Assembly (NCBI GenBank): GCA_945860095.1
Contig: CAMAPP010000012.1
Span: 1 to 40,384, forward strand
Length of the DNA: 40,384 nucleotides
DNA from: Rhizobium sp. Q54
Lineage (GTDB): Bacteria > Pseudomonadota > Alphaproteobacteria > CADEGL01
Reading direction: 5' to 3'
A program made the translations under genes and the position numbers. The notes under the pieces were generated by a model. It was not told where the DNA came from, did not search any database, and worked only from the letters and a program-made list of their open reading frames with translations. Every line of letters begins with the position of its first letter. Positions within the stretch are counted from its first letter, which is position 1. This document shows positions 15,723 to 25,726 of the stretch, piece by piece.

Positions 15723-17654
15723 CTACTCCGCCGCTGCCCGCCGCCCGCCGCCCGCGCCCGCGCCCAGATCGACAACCGCCAGCGTGGTCTTGATTCGCTG
15801 CTTGGTGCCGTCCTGGAAGGCGATCGTCGTGTCGATATCGACCGCGGGTCGCTCGGAATAGATCGCGCCGATGATGTCGGCGTATTTCTCGCCGATCACG
15901 CCGCGCCGGACCTTGCGCGTGCGGGTGAGCTCGCCGTCGTCGGCGTCGAGTTCCTTGTAGAGCAGCAGGAACTTGCGAACGCGCTGGGCGTCTGGCAGGC
16001 CGGCATTCACGCTTTCCACCTCGCGGCGCAGCAGCGCATAGGTTTCCGCCTTCGCCGCCAGATCGCCATAGGTCGTATAGTTGATCCGGCTTTTCTCGGC
16101 CCACTTGGCGACGGTCGAAAAGCGGATGCAGACGATCGCCGCCAGATAGTCGCGCGTGTCGCCGAGAACCACGGCCTCGGCGATGTAGGGCGAGAATTTG
16201 AGCTTGTTCTCGATGTATTGCGGCGAGAAGCGCGTGCCCGACGCGGTCGTGGCGATGTCATTGATGCGGTCGATGACGACCAGATGGCCCTTTTTGTCGA
16301 CGTACCCGGCATCGCCAGTGTGCAGCCAGCCGTCGCGCATGTCCGCGCGCGTGCCCTCGTCGTTCTTGAAATAGCCGAGCATCATATTGGGGTGACGCGT
16401 GACGATCTCGCCCACGCCATTGGCGTCCGGGGCGTCGATGCGAACCTCGATCGAGTCGTCGAAGGCGACGCCGACGGTGTCGAAATCCACTTCGCCCGGC
16501 TTGTGGATGGTATAGGCGCCGAGCAATTCGGTTTGACCGTAGAGCTGGCGCAAGGGCACGCCCATCGCGAGGAAAAATAGAAAAGTCTCGGGGCCGATCG
16601 CCTGGCCGCCCGTCGCCGCCGTGCGCAATCGGCTGAAGCCGAAGCGGTCGCGCAGCGCGCGGAACAGCAGGACGTCCGCCAGGCGCGAGCGCTCGCCCCT
16701 GGCCGCCGCCGCCAGGCCGAGCCTCATGCCAAGGGCGTAGAGTTTGCGCTTGAGCCAGGTGGCGTCGAGGATTCGCGCGCGCACGTCCGCCGCGATCGCC
16801 TCCCAGACGCGCGGCGCCAGCAGCAGGAATGTCGGGCCGATTTCGCGCATGTCCGCCATCGTCGTCTGGGATTCCTCGACGAGGTTGATCTTCATGCGGC
16901 AGACCAGGGATTTTCCGACGGCGTAGATCTGCTCCATGATCCACGACAAGGGCAGCACCGAAACGTACTCGTCCTCAGGCCCCTTGGGCTCGGCGCCGAG
17001 ATAGCTCGCGCAATGTTTGAGAAACGGGCGCGCCTGAAGCATGGCGAGCTTGGGCCGGGCCGTGGTTCCCGACGTCGTGCATAGGATCGCGACGTCCTCG
17101 CCGCGCCCCTCGGCGATCAGCGCCTCGTAGGCGCCGGGTTCGGCGTCCGCGCGCATACGGCCGAGCGCTTCGAGCTCCGTCACGCTCATCAAGCGCGGGT
17201 CCGACAATTTGCGCACGCCGCGCGCTTCCCAAAAGATGAACTTCCGCACGCCGGCCATGCGGCTGCCAAGAGCGATCAGCTTGTCGAGCTGCTCCTCGTC
17301 CTCGGCGAAGACGATCTTGGCCCCGGCGTATTCGATCAGATAGGCGATCTCGTCCTCGAGCGCGTCGCGGTATATCCCGAGGCTCATGGCGCGCACCGCG
17401 TGGGTGGCGATCTCGCCGTAGAGCCATTCCGGGCGGTTGTCGCCGAGCAGGGCGACCACGTCGCGCTCGCCGACGCCCAGTTCCTTGAGGCCAAGCGCGA
17501 ACAACTTCACCCGCGCTTGGTATTCGGCCCAGCCATGGGTCCGCCAGCGGCCAAGGTCTTTTTCCCGAAGCGCGACCGCCTCGGGCCAGTTCCGCGCGTT
17601 GTGGGCGAGGAGCTTGGGCGTGGTGTCGAGCGCATCGAGATCGGGCTTGTTCAC
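15723..17654 (-). CDS. long-chain acyl-CoA synthetase-like AMP-forming ligase
   Basis: The 643-residue protein resembles the FadD15/FAA1 type of fatty acid CoA ligases. The nucleotide loop TSGTTARPK lies at about 194-202, followed by YGQTELLG (A5), the GWLHTGDAGYVDKKGHLVV segment (A7) and DRINDIATTASGTRFSPQYIENKL (A8). It activates a carboxylic acid as the adenylate and then the CoA thioester in the cytoplasm. The GTG at 17654 overlaps the livG stop codon by 4 bp, so it is translated with the transporter. Placement between the ATPase and permease genes argues that its substrate is what the transporter brings in. A large N-terminal open extension antisense to nothing useful was rejected. Confidence 0.9.
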   Translation of the reverse strand: MNKPDLDALDTTPKLLAHNARNWPEAVALREKDLGRWRTHGWAEYQARVKLFALGLKELGVGERDVVALLGDNRPEWLYGEIATHAVRAMSLGIYRDALEDEIAYLIEYAGAKIVFAEDEEQLDKLIALGSRMAGVRKFIFWEARGVRKLSDPRLMSVTELEALGRMRADAEPGAYEALIAEGRGEDVAILCTTSGTTARPKLAMLQARPFLKHCASYLGAEPKGPEDEYVSVLPLSWIMEQIYAVGKSLVCRMKINLVEESQTTMADMREIGPTFLLLAPRVWEAIAADVRARILDATWLKRKLYALGMRLGLAAAARGERSRLADVLLFRALRDRFGFSRLRTAATGGQAIGPETFLFFLAMGVPLRQLYGQTELLGAYTIHKPGEVDFDTVGVAFDDSIEVRIDAPDANGVGEIVTRHPNMMLGYFKNDEGTRADMRDGWLHTGDAGYVDKKGHLVVIDRINDIATTASGTRFSPQYIENKLKFSPYIAEAVVLGDTRDYLAAIVCIRFSTVAKWAEKSRINYTTYGDLAAKAETYALLRREVESVNAGLPDAQRVRKFLLLYKELDADDGELTRTRKVRRGVIGEKYADIIGAIYSERPAVDIDTTIAFQDGTKQRIKTTLAVVDLGAGAGGGRRAAAE

Positions 17655-18460
17655 GCGCGCGCCTCCGGGTTCGCCGCCGGCGCGGCGTCCTCGCCCAGAT
17701 AGGCGCGTTTGACGTACGGGCTTTCGCGCACGATCTCGGGCCGGTCGAGCGCGATCTGCTTGCCGAAATCGAGCACCATCACGCGGTGCGAGATGTCCAT
17801 GACCACGCCCATGTCGTGCTCGATCATGACGATCGTCATGCCCCATTCCTCGTTCAGGTCGATGACGAAGCGGGCCATGTCCTCTTTTTCCTCGAGGTTC
17901 ATGCCGGCCATCGGTTCGTCGAGCAGAAGCAGGGCGGGTTTGAGCGCGACCGCGCGCGCGAGCTCGACGCGCTTTCTCAAGCCGTAGCCGAGCGTGCCCG
18001 CGACCGCGCGGCGGATGTGCTGGATTTCGAGGAAGTCGATGATTTCCTCGACCTGCTCGCGGTGCGCGAGCTCCTCGCGCTGGGCGCCGCCGAACCAGTA
18101 AAGCGCGCCGGTGAGAAAATTGTTCTTCAGCAGGTGGTGGCGGCCGACCATGATGTTGTCGAGCACGGTCATGTGGCCGAACAGCGCCAGGTTCTGGAAG
18201 GTGCGGCCGATGCCGAGTTCCGCCCGGTGATTGGGCGAGAGCTTGGTGATGTCGCGGCCCTGGAAGTGGATCGTGCCCTCGGTCGGCGCGTAGCGGCCCG
18301 AGATGCAGTTGAGCAGCGAGGTCTTGCCCGCGCCGTTCGGCCCGATGATGGAAAACAACTCGCCTTGCCGGACCGCGAACCCGACATCGCTCAGCGCCGT
18401 CAGCCCGCCAAACCGCAGCGTCAAGTCGCGCGCCTCGAGGATCGCCGAGTCGTCTCTCAC
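17651..18460 (-). CDS. livG: HAAT-family ABC transporter ATP-binding protein LivG
   Basis: The 269-residue ABC ATPase has Walker A GPNGAGKT (40-47), Walker B LLLDEPMAGMN and the LivG-specific extended C-terminal helix ending near AYLGED. The signature appears as LGYGLRKRVELARA rather than the canonical LSGGQ, a variation seen in this branch. The GTG at 18460 was chosen because GGGGG lies about 8 bp upstream and the N terminus then fits the family. A TTG at 18502 or GTG at 18499 would add 13-14 residues but would overlap the palindrome at 18498-18513. It is the first gene of the operon. Confidence 0.9.
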   Translation of the reverse strand: MRDDSAILEARDLTLRFGGLTALSDVGFAVRQGELFSIIGPNGAGKTSLLNCISGRYAPTEGTIHFQGRDITKLSPNHRAELGIGRTFQNLALFGHMTVLDNIMVGRHHLLKNNFLTGALYWFGGAQREELAHREQVEEIIDFLEIQHIRRAVAGTLGYGLRKRVELARAVALKPALLLLDEPMAGMNLEEKEDMARFVIDLNEEWGMTIVMIEHDMGVVMDISHRVMVLDFGKQIALDRPEIVRESPYVKRAYLGEDAAPAANPEARA

Positions 18461-18497
18461 CCGAAATGCCCCCGTTTTGGCTGCCGTATCGGCCGAC

Positions 18498-18536
18498 ACC
18501 AAATGACATTGGTGCGATCACGTTAGCCCATTTGGT
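18498..18536. promoter_or_regulatory. candidate operator upstream of the liv operon
   Basis: ACCAAATGACATTGGT (18498-18513) is an imperfect palindrome. A further inverted half, CATTTGGT, lies at 18529-18536 and exactly complements ACCAAATG at 18498-18505. The elements lie 38-76 bp upstream of the preferred livG start, where a TetR- or GntR-type repressor could bind. No regulator gene is adjacent, so the partner is unknown. Confidence 0.4.
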
Positions 18537-18596
18537 CGGACCTCGCTATTGCCATGCGATGCGGGTCCGCCGCCGCCCTTCGTCGCGCCGGCCGAT

Positions 18597-19361
18597 TTAG
18601 TCGAGGCCGCGCACGAATTCGGCCATGAGCGCAAGCACGTCGTCCGCCTTTTCGCGGTGCGGATCATGGCCGCATTGTGCGATCAGGTGAAGCTCGGCGC
18701 GCGCCGAGACCGCTGCGCGAATGCGCTCGATTTGGCGCGCCGTGCCGTAGGCGTCGTCGATGCCTTGAATGAGCTGTACCGGGCAGCGAATCGCCGGCAG
18801 GCAATCCTCGCAATTCCAGTTCCGGAACGCGGGGTCGAGCCAGGTATCGGCCCAGGCGCGAAACAGGGCCTCGGCCTTGTCGCCGTGATGGCGTTCGAGG
18901 GCGGCGAGCATCCCGCCCTCCGCGAACTCGCGCTGCGCCGCGCGGATGCCCTCGACCGTGCGCTCCTCGACGAAGATGTGTGGCGCCTCGGCGATCACGC
19001 CGGAGACGGCCGAACCGGGCTCGGCCGCATGAATCAGCGCGATGGTGCCGCCATCGCTATGGCCGACCAGGATCGGGGCCCCGATGCCTGCCGCCGCGAA
19101 AACGCGCGGCAAGGTGTCGCGTGCCTCGCTGTGGACATAGTCAAGCCCGCGGATTTCGGATGCAGGATCCGAGGCGCCGTGGCCCAGGCGCGAATACGCG
19201 AAGGCCGGTATCCCGACGGCTGCGGCGAGGCGGGCAGGAAAATCGCGCCAGGTCGCAACCGATCCCAGGCCGTGATGGAGAAACACGAGGGCTCGTGTCG
19301 CGGGTTCGCCGTGCAACCACCGCGCCTCGATGCGGCGCCCCGCGATTTCGAGCGGCGCCAC
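18597..19361 (-). CDS. alpha/beta-hydrolase
   Basis: This 254-residue protein has the alpha/beta-hydrolase order: oxyanion loop HHGLG (29-33), nucleophile elbow GHSDGG with Ser102, an acid at Asp202 or Asp203, and His232 in CGHDPH. The substrate (ester, lactone or peroxide) cannot be told. The GTG start at 19361 comes 6 bp after the flavodoxin stop, so the two genes are very likely cotranscribed. It ends about 140 bp before livG and may be transcribed into it. Confidence 0.85.
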   Translation of the reverse strand: MAPLEIAGRRIEARWLHGEPATRALVFLHHGLGSVATWRDFPARLAAAVGIPAFAYSRLGHGASDPASEIRGLDYVHSEARDTLPRVFAAAGIGAPILVGHSDGGTIALIHAAEPGSAVSGVIAEAPHIFVEERTVEGIRAAQREFAEGGMLAALERHHGDKAEALFRAWADTWLDPAFRNWNCEDCLPAIRCPVQLIQGIDDAYGTARQIERIRAAVSARAELHLIAQCGHDPHREKADDVLALMAEFVRGLD

Positions 19362-19367
19362 CGGCGA

Positions 19368-19832
19368 TTAGGCTTCCGCCGCCAAGGCATTCACCCATTC
19401 CTTGGCCCATTCCACGCCTGCGTCCTCGGGCGCGATATCGGAACTTGCATCGTGCCTCAGGATGTCGCCGACGCGCTTGGCGCCGAGTTCGGACAGGATC
19501 GCATCGAAGCGGGTGCCGCCATGGCTGAAGGTTTCGTTGTACGCCCGGTCGCCGAGCGCGATCACGCCGTAGCGCATGCCCGCGAGGTTCGGCCGCTCGG
19601 ATTGAAGCTTGCCGTAAAGCTTCATCGCGTTGTCCGGCACATCGCCCTGGCCGTAGGTCGAGGTCGAAATCAGGAACGCGCCCGGCCGCTTGAAGACCGC
19701 GCAGTCTAGATCGTCCATGAGGATGAGCTCGGCCTCGTGGCCTTCGTCTTTCAGCATGTCGCGCACGTCCTCGGCGACGATCTCGGCGGTGCCGGTCATG
19801 GTGCCGACAAGGATGGTGATTTTTTGGCTCAC
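19368..19832 (-). CDS. flavodoxin
   Basis: The 154-residue protein has the FMN phosphate-binding loop GTMTGTAE (10-17) after the first beta strand, and further FMN-contact loops around STSTYGQGD and GDRAYNETF. These resemble the stand-alone flavodoxins related to MioC and the sulfite reductase FMN domain. It would shuttle electrons in the cytoplasm. The GTG at 19832 gives a normal flavodoxin length; the frame extends upstream to an ATG at 19928, but those residues are proline- and arginine-rich and not flavodoxin-like. Its redox partner is not in the window. Confidence 0.87.
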   Translation of the reverse strand: MSQKITILVGTMTGTAEIVAEDVRDMLKDEGHEAELILMDDLDCAVFKRPGAFLISTSTYGQGDVPDNAMKLYGKLQSERPNLAGMRYGVIALGDRAYNETFSHGGTRFDAILSELGAKRVGDILRHDASSDIAPEDAGVEWAKEWVNALAAEA

Positions 19833-20011
19833 GCTTCTCGGGCCTTGGGTGGGACGGGGTGACGTTTCCGGACAAGTCCTCCGCCCGGCCGCGGGGCGCG
19901 AGAATATCGGCCATTCGGAGCCGTGCAAGGGGTGAAAAATCGTGCAATTTCATGGACTCGGATGCGGCCGGCGCGGGCGCGTACTGGACAGAGCATGGCC
20001 TCCGGCTATGT

Positions 20012-20053
20012 TTAACTCGGCGTTAACGCGCCATGGTTAACCTAATCTGTTAA
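20012..20053. promoter_or_regulatory. CtrA-type box and TTAA cluster upstream of acnA
   Basis: TTAA-N7-TTAAC occurs exactly at 20012-20027, the full consensus of the alphaproteobacterial cell-cycle regulator CtrA. Two more TTAA cores follow at 20037 (inside the palindrome GGTTAACC, 20035-20042) and 20050. All lie 30-71 bp before the acnA start. TTAA is rare in DNA this GC-rich, so four within 42 bp stand out. Binding is an inference. Confidence 0.5.
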
Positions 20054-20082
20054 TCGCCCCGAGTTCGAGCCGCGAGGAACCC

Positions 20083-22782
<2,700 letters not shown>

Positions 22783-22800
22783 GCCGGAACGCGGCGCGCC

Positions 22801-22832
22801 CGTGCCTTCCGGCTCCGCGGCCGGGAGGCACG
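22801..22832 (+). promoter_or_regulatory. hairpin enclosing the nitroreductase ribosome-binding site
   Basis: Bases 22801-22812 pair with 22821-22832 over 12 positions (eleven Watson-Crick, one G-U) across an 8-base loop. The ribosome-binding sequence GGGAGG (22823-22828) is wholly within the 3' arm, and the ATG begins at 22833, the next base. Such a structure should strongly limit translation unless it is opened. It might also act as a processing or weak termination signal after acnA, but it lacks a T tract. Confidence 0.7.
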
Positions 22833-23513
22833 ATGCACGTCGATGAAGCGATCACCACGCGCCGGTCGGTCCGTGCTTTCAAGCCGGATTCCGTTTCGCG
22901 TGCGACCATCGAACACATCCTGGCGGTCGCCTCGCGCGCGCCGTCTGGCAGCAATACCCAGCCGTGGAAGGTTTATGTCGTCGCGGGCGGGGTGAGGGCG
23001 AGGCTCTCGCGGGCGATTCTTAAGGCGCGGCGCGACGACCCGCCCGGCACGCATCGCGCGGAATACCACTATTATTTGCAGAACTGGCGCGAGCCCTATC
23101 TCGCGCGCCGGCGCGCGACCGGCTGGGGGCTGTACGGCCTCGTCGGCATCAAGCGCGGCGATATCGAGGCCGGCAAGCGCCAGCTCGAGCGCAATTTCGT
23201 GTTCTTCGACGCCCCCGTGGGCCTCATCGTCACGCTCGACCGCGACTTGGAGCGGGGGAGCTGGATGGATCTCGGCGGCTTCATCCAGAACGTGCTGCTC
23301 GCGGCGCGCGGCCAAAATCTGCATAGCTGCGCGCAGGCGGCATTCATGGACTATCACGCCGTCATCCGGCGCGAACTCGGCGTGCCCGAGGCGGAAATCG
23401 TCGTGTGCGGCATCTCGATCGGCGTCGAGGACGCGGATAAGCCGGAAAATCGCCTGCGCACGCCGCGCGAACCCGTCTCCCGCTTCGCCACGTTCTTCGA
23501 CTTTCCCGACTAG
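22833..23513 (+). CDS. nitroreductase family protein
   Basis: This 226-residue flavoprotein has the FMN phosphate contacts RRSVRAF (10-16) and PSGSNTQPW (37-45). A later block reads MDLGGFIQNVLLAARGQNLHSC, followed by VCGISIGVED, as in NfsB-like NAD(P)H nitroreductases. It would be a cytoplasmic FMN oxidoreductase acting on quinones or nitro compounds; the physiological substrate is unknown. The ATG at 22833 follows GGGAGG, which is held in a stable hairpin. It lies 50 bp downstream of acnA and may share its transcript. Confidence 0.9.
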   Translation: MHVDEAITTRRSVRAFKPDSVSRATIEHILAVASRAPSGSNTQPWKVYVVAGGVRARLSRAILKARRDDPPGTHRAEYHYYLQNWREPYLARRRATGWGLYGLVGIKRGDIEAGKRQLERNFVFFDAPVGLIVTLDRDLERGSWMDLGGFIQNVLLAARGQNLHSCAQAAFMDYHAVIRRELGVPEAEIVVCGISIGVEDADKPENRLRTPREPVSRFATFFDFPD

Positions 23514-23528
23514 GCCACCCGTCCCATC

Positions 23529-23574
23529 GCGCGAAAATCGGCCGTGCGTAGCGGGCAAGGCCGATCAATCGCGC
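23529..23574 (+). other. long imperfect hairpin after the nitroreductase gene
   Basis: GCGCGA (23529-23534) and ATCGGCC (23537-23543) pair with GGCCGAT (23559-23565) and TCGCGC (23569-23574), 13 base pairs with a small internal loop. It starts 16 bp after the stop codon. There is no T run behind it, so it is either a transcript-end stabiliser or a weak terminator. Confidence 0.4.
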
Positions 23575-23754
23575 CATCCTTGGCGACTTTCTCGTGGGCT
23601 CGCAATTTGCAAGACGCGGATGCGAAGCGCGTCTCGACGATCCCCCTCGGCAGGGCCTTCGGGCTCGGTCCGATCCCGGGACCGGCTCTGCGCCCCGTCG
23701 GCTATCTCGGTAATAAATCGCTTTTTTTGCCATTTTCAATCGGTTTCCAAAACC

Positions 23755-23770
23755 TGGCATGGCGTTTGCT
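23755..23770 (+). promoter_or_regulatory. sigma-54-type promoter match
   Basis: TGGCATGGCGTTTGCT carries the -24 GG (23756-23757) and -12 GC (23768-23769) with exactly 10 bases between them, and TGGCA and TTTGCT match the consensus on both sides. A start site would fall near 23781, just before the inverted repeat at 23785-23841. The hibernation factor gene downstream belongs to a family often found beside rpoN, but no rpoN or activator gene is present here. Confidence 0.4.
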
Positions 23771-23901
23771 TAGTAGTCTTTAAACGCGGGAAACGCACCT
23801 GCGAAAAAGACGATCAGGGGTGGCGTTCGCGGTTTCCCGCGGGCGATGTGAACAACAAAAAAACGGCACCGAGTTTGGTGGCGACCCGGAGGGTTGGGGC
23901 C

Positions 23902-24450
23902 ATGGAGTGGAGACTTGTCGGAAAGACGGCGCACGATACGCGCGGCGGGGTTGCCGGCGATTCGTGGCGCGAATCGAAATTAGGCGCGCAATCGCAGCGC
24001 AAAAGCGATGTCGTGTGCGCCCATTGGCGCCAATCGTGCGAAGGGGCGGCTTTGCCTGCGTGGTCGCGATTGGCGCGGGTGATGAATTCCGATCTCTCCT
24101 CTTATTGCATCATGGGCGATCTGCACGATGTTTCCGGTGCCGCGTCGATCACCGGGCTAGGCAGAAATTTCGCTTCCTGTCTCGAAAACGGCGACGGCGA
24201 GTCGGCGATGTCGACCAGCTATCCGGCGGCGGTTCTGGTGGGCGTGATTGTTTCGCTCGCCGGCCAATTGCGCCATTCCTGGGCACCCGTCCAAACCGCG
24301 GGCGAGTTCGCTGCCGAGGTCAATTCGGTGGTGCGTTACCGGGCAGCGGTGCTGCCGTTCCGCAACGGCGCGCGTGCGCCCAAACATTGGCTCGGCCTGG
24401 CCAGCTGGATCCTCTTGCCGACGCTCGATACGGCGATCGCCAGGCACTGA
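23902..24450 (+). CDS. hypothetical protein
   Basis: The ATG at 23902 has a very good GGAGGG ribosome-binding sequence 8 bp upstream and opens a 182-residue frame. The N-terminal third is polar and basic. The C-terminal part contains a hydrophobic run (YPAAVLVGVIVSLAGQ, about 113-128) and a segment VVRYRAAVLPFRNG (about 149-162). That last segment faintly recalls the end of the PAS-like domains common in alphaproteobacteria, but the resemblance is weak and no function is claimed. Third-position GC looks lower than in neighbouring genes. It may be real, foreign or noncoding. Confidence 0.4.
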   Translation: MEWRLVGKTAHDTRGGVAGDSWRESKLGAQSQRKSDVVCAHWRQSCEGAALPAWSRLARVMNSDLSSYCIMGDLHDVSGAASITGLGRNFASCLENGDGESAMSTSYPAAVLVGVIVSLAGQLRHSWAPVQTAGEFAAEVNSVVRYRAAVLPFRNGARAPKHWLGLASWILLPTLDTAIARH

Positions 24451-24525
24451 CGCCGTGGGATGGCCAGGCGGTCGATCGCCGGACATTGGCGCCACGCCGC
24501 CATCGTTTCGCGCCCTCTTATCTCC

Positions 24526-24531
24526 TATAAT
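24526..24531 (+). promoter_or_regulatory. TATAAT -10 element upstream of hpf
   Basis: A perfect TATAAT lies 50 bp upstream of the hibernation factor start. The -35 position 17 bp further upstream (TCGTTT) is weak. A start site near 24538 would give a short leader. Confidence 0.35.
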
Positions 24532-24580
24532 GGCAATGGTCGCGCACCGGATTTGGCAGCGCGCTTGGGGGCATTGCCAC

Positions 24581-24931
24581 ATGGAAGTTCCACTTAAGTT
24601 GAGTTTTCACGGCCTCGATGCGTCGGACGCCGTCGAGGCGCGGGTGCGCGAACGCATCGCGCGATTGGAACGCCATAATGGCCGCATTACGTCGTGCCGG
24701 GTCATGATCGATTCCGGCCATCACCACGGCCGCAAGGGTCATCTGTACAAGGTGGCGGTCGATATCGTGGTGCCGGGCGCGACCTTGGTGGTCGACCGGG
24801 CGCCCGATGCGGCGCAAGATCACGCCGACGTGTATGTCGCGCTGCGCGACGCCTTCGACGCGATGGACCGGAAATTGGCCGAGCACGTCCGCCGCGTGCG
24901 CGACGCCGGCAAGCACGGCGGTGAAATCTAG
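24581..24931 (+). CDS. hpf: ribosome hibernation-promoting factor (HPF/YfiA family), short form
   Basis: The 116-residue protein has the HPF/RaiA beta-alpha-beta-beta-beta-alpha fold: an N-terminal strand LKLSFHGLDASDAVEARVRERIARLERH, a middle basic segment and the C-terminal helix YVALRDAFDAMDRKLAEHVRRVRD. Such proteins bind the 30S decoding region in stationary phase and protect or dimerise ribosomes. The C-terminal dimerisation domain of long HPF is absent. The ATG at 24581 starts directly at the domain; earlier in-frame starts would add non-homologous residues. pcm follows after 53 bp. Confidence 0.82.
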   Translation: MEVPLKLSFHGLDASDAVEARVRERIARLERHNGRITSCRVMIDSGHHHGRKGHLYKVAVDIVVPGATLVVDRAPDAAQDHADVYVALRDAFDAMDRKLAEHVRRVRDAGKHGGEI

Positions 24932-24984
24932 CCTGGCGGGCAATTCCGCGCTCGTCGCGCGCCTTCCGAAAGACCGCACCGCCC

Positions 24985-25659
24985 ATGAACCAAGCCGCCA
25001 TCGATGCCCTGATCGCCGAGCTCGAGGCCGATGTGCGGGTGGCCGAACGCCAACTCGGTAAGTCCACGCTCGATCCCCGGGTGATGGCCGCCCTGCGCAA
25101 GGTGCCGCGCGCGGAATTCGTGCCGCCCGCGCGCCGCGCCGAGGCCCATGTCAACGCGCCGCTGCCCATCGGCTTCGGCCAGACCATTTCCCAGCCCTTC
25201 ATCGTCGCCGTGATGACCGACGCGCTCGAACTGGCGCCCGGCGACCGCGTACTCGAAATCGGCACCGGCTGCGGTTACCAGACCGCGATCCTGGCCGAGC
25301 TCGCGGCCGAGGTGTCCTCGGTCGAAATCCTCGCCGAGTTGGCGACCGCGGCCCAAGCGCGTTTGCGCGACATGGGCTACGCGAACGTGCGCTTGCGCAC
25401 GGGCGACGGACGGGAAGGCTGGCCCGAGGAGGCGCCCTTCGACGCCGTCATCGTCACGGCGGGGGCGCGCGAGATTCCGGAACCCTTGCTCGCGCAGTTG
25501 AAGCCCGGCGGGCGGATGGTCATACCCGTCGGCAACACCATGGTCGGCCAAAGCCTGACGCGCGTCACGAAGGGCGAAGACGGCAAGGTCGAAAAGCGCG
25601 CTTTGCTGCCGGTGGCCTTCGTGCCGCTGGTACGCGGGCGGAACTCGCGCGGGCGATAG
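24985..25659 (+). CDS. pcm: protein-L-isoaspartate O-methyltransferase
   Basis: The 224-residue enzyme methylates L-isoaspartyl residues in aged proteins using S-adenosylmethionine. Motif I is [11 protein letters not shown] (89-99), and the family-specific active-site segment GQTISQP (65-71) with its catalytic-site serine is present, as is the later [11 protein letters not shown] segment. Length and motifs are typical. It lies between hpf and the fused ligase gene on the same strand, a plausible stationary-phase or protein-repair grouping. Confidence 0.95.
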   Translation: MNQAAIDALIAELEADVRVAERQLGKSTLDPRVMAALRKVPRAEFVPPARRAEAHVNAPLPIGFGQTISQPFIVAVMTDALELAPGDRVLEIGTGCGYQTAILAELAAEVSSVEILAELATAAQARLRDMGYANVRLRTGDGREGWPEEAPFDAVIVTAGAREIPEPLLAQLKPGGRMVIPVGNTMVGQSLTRVTKGEDGKVEKRALLPVAFVPLVRGRNSRGR

Positions 25660-25726
25660 GCCCGAGGCGGCCCCGACCCGGCGCCGTCGCGGCTCCGGCG
25701 GCGCGCCCGGCGGCGGCAGGGGACGA

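Larger units (their letters stand above)
23514..23901 (+). other. 388-bp region without a convincing gene
   Basis: It contains the post-nitroreductase hairpin, an AT-richer stretch with a run of seven T (23721-23740 area), a sigma-54-like promoter match and a 10-bp inverted repeat (CGCGGGAAAC at 23785-23794 with GTTTCCCGCG at 23832-23841). Open frames crossing it have arginine- and serine-rich products typical of noncoding GC-rich DNA. Confidence 0.55.

Noticed and set aside
15723-18521. A single 932-residue protein joining the ligase with sequence upstream
   Set aside because: The N-terminal 288 residues are an out-of-frame shadow of livG; the ligase starts at the GTG at 17654 that overlaps the livG stop.
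23820-24530. A 236-codon frame overlapping the hypothetical gene
   Set aside because: It lacks a good ribosome-binding site and its product is arginine-rich without protein-like pattern; the 23902 frame is better supported.
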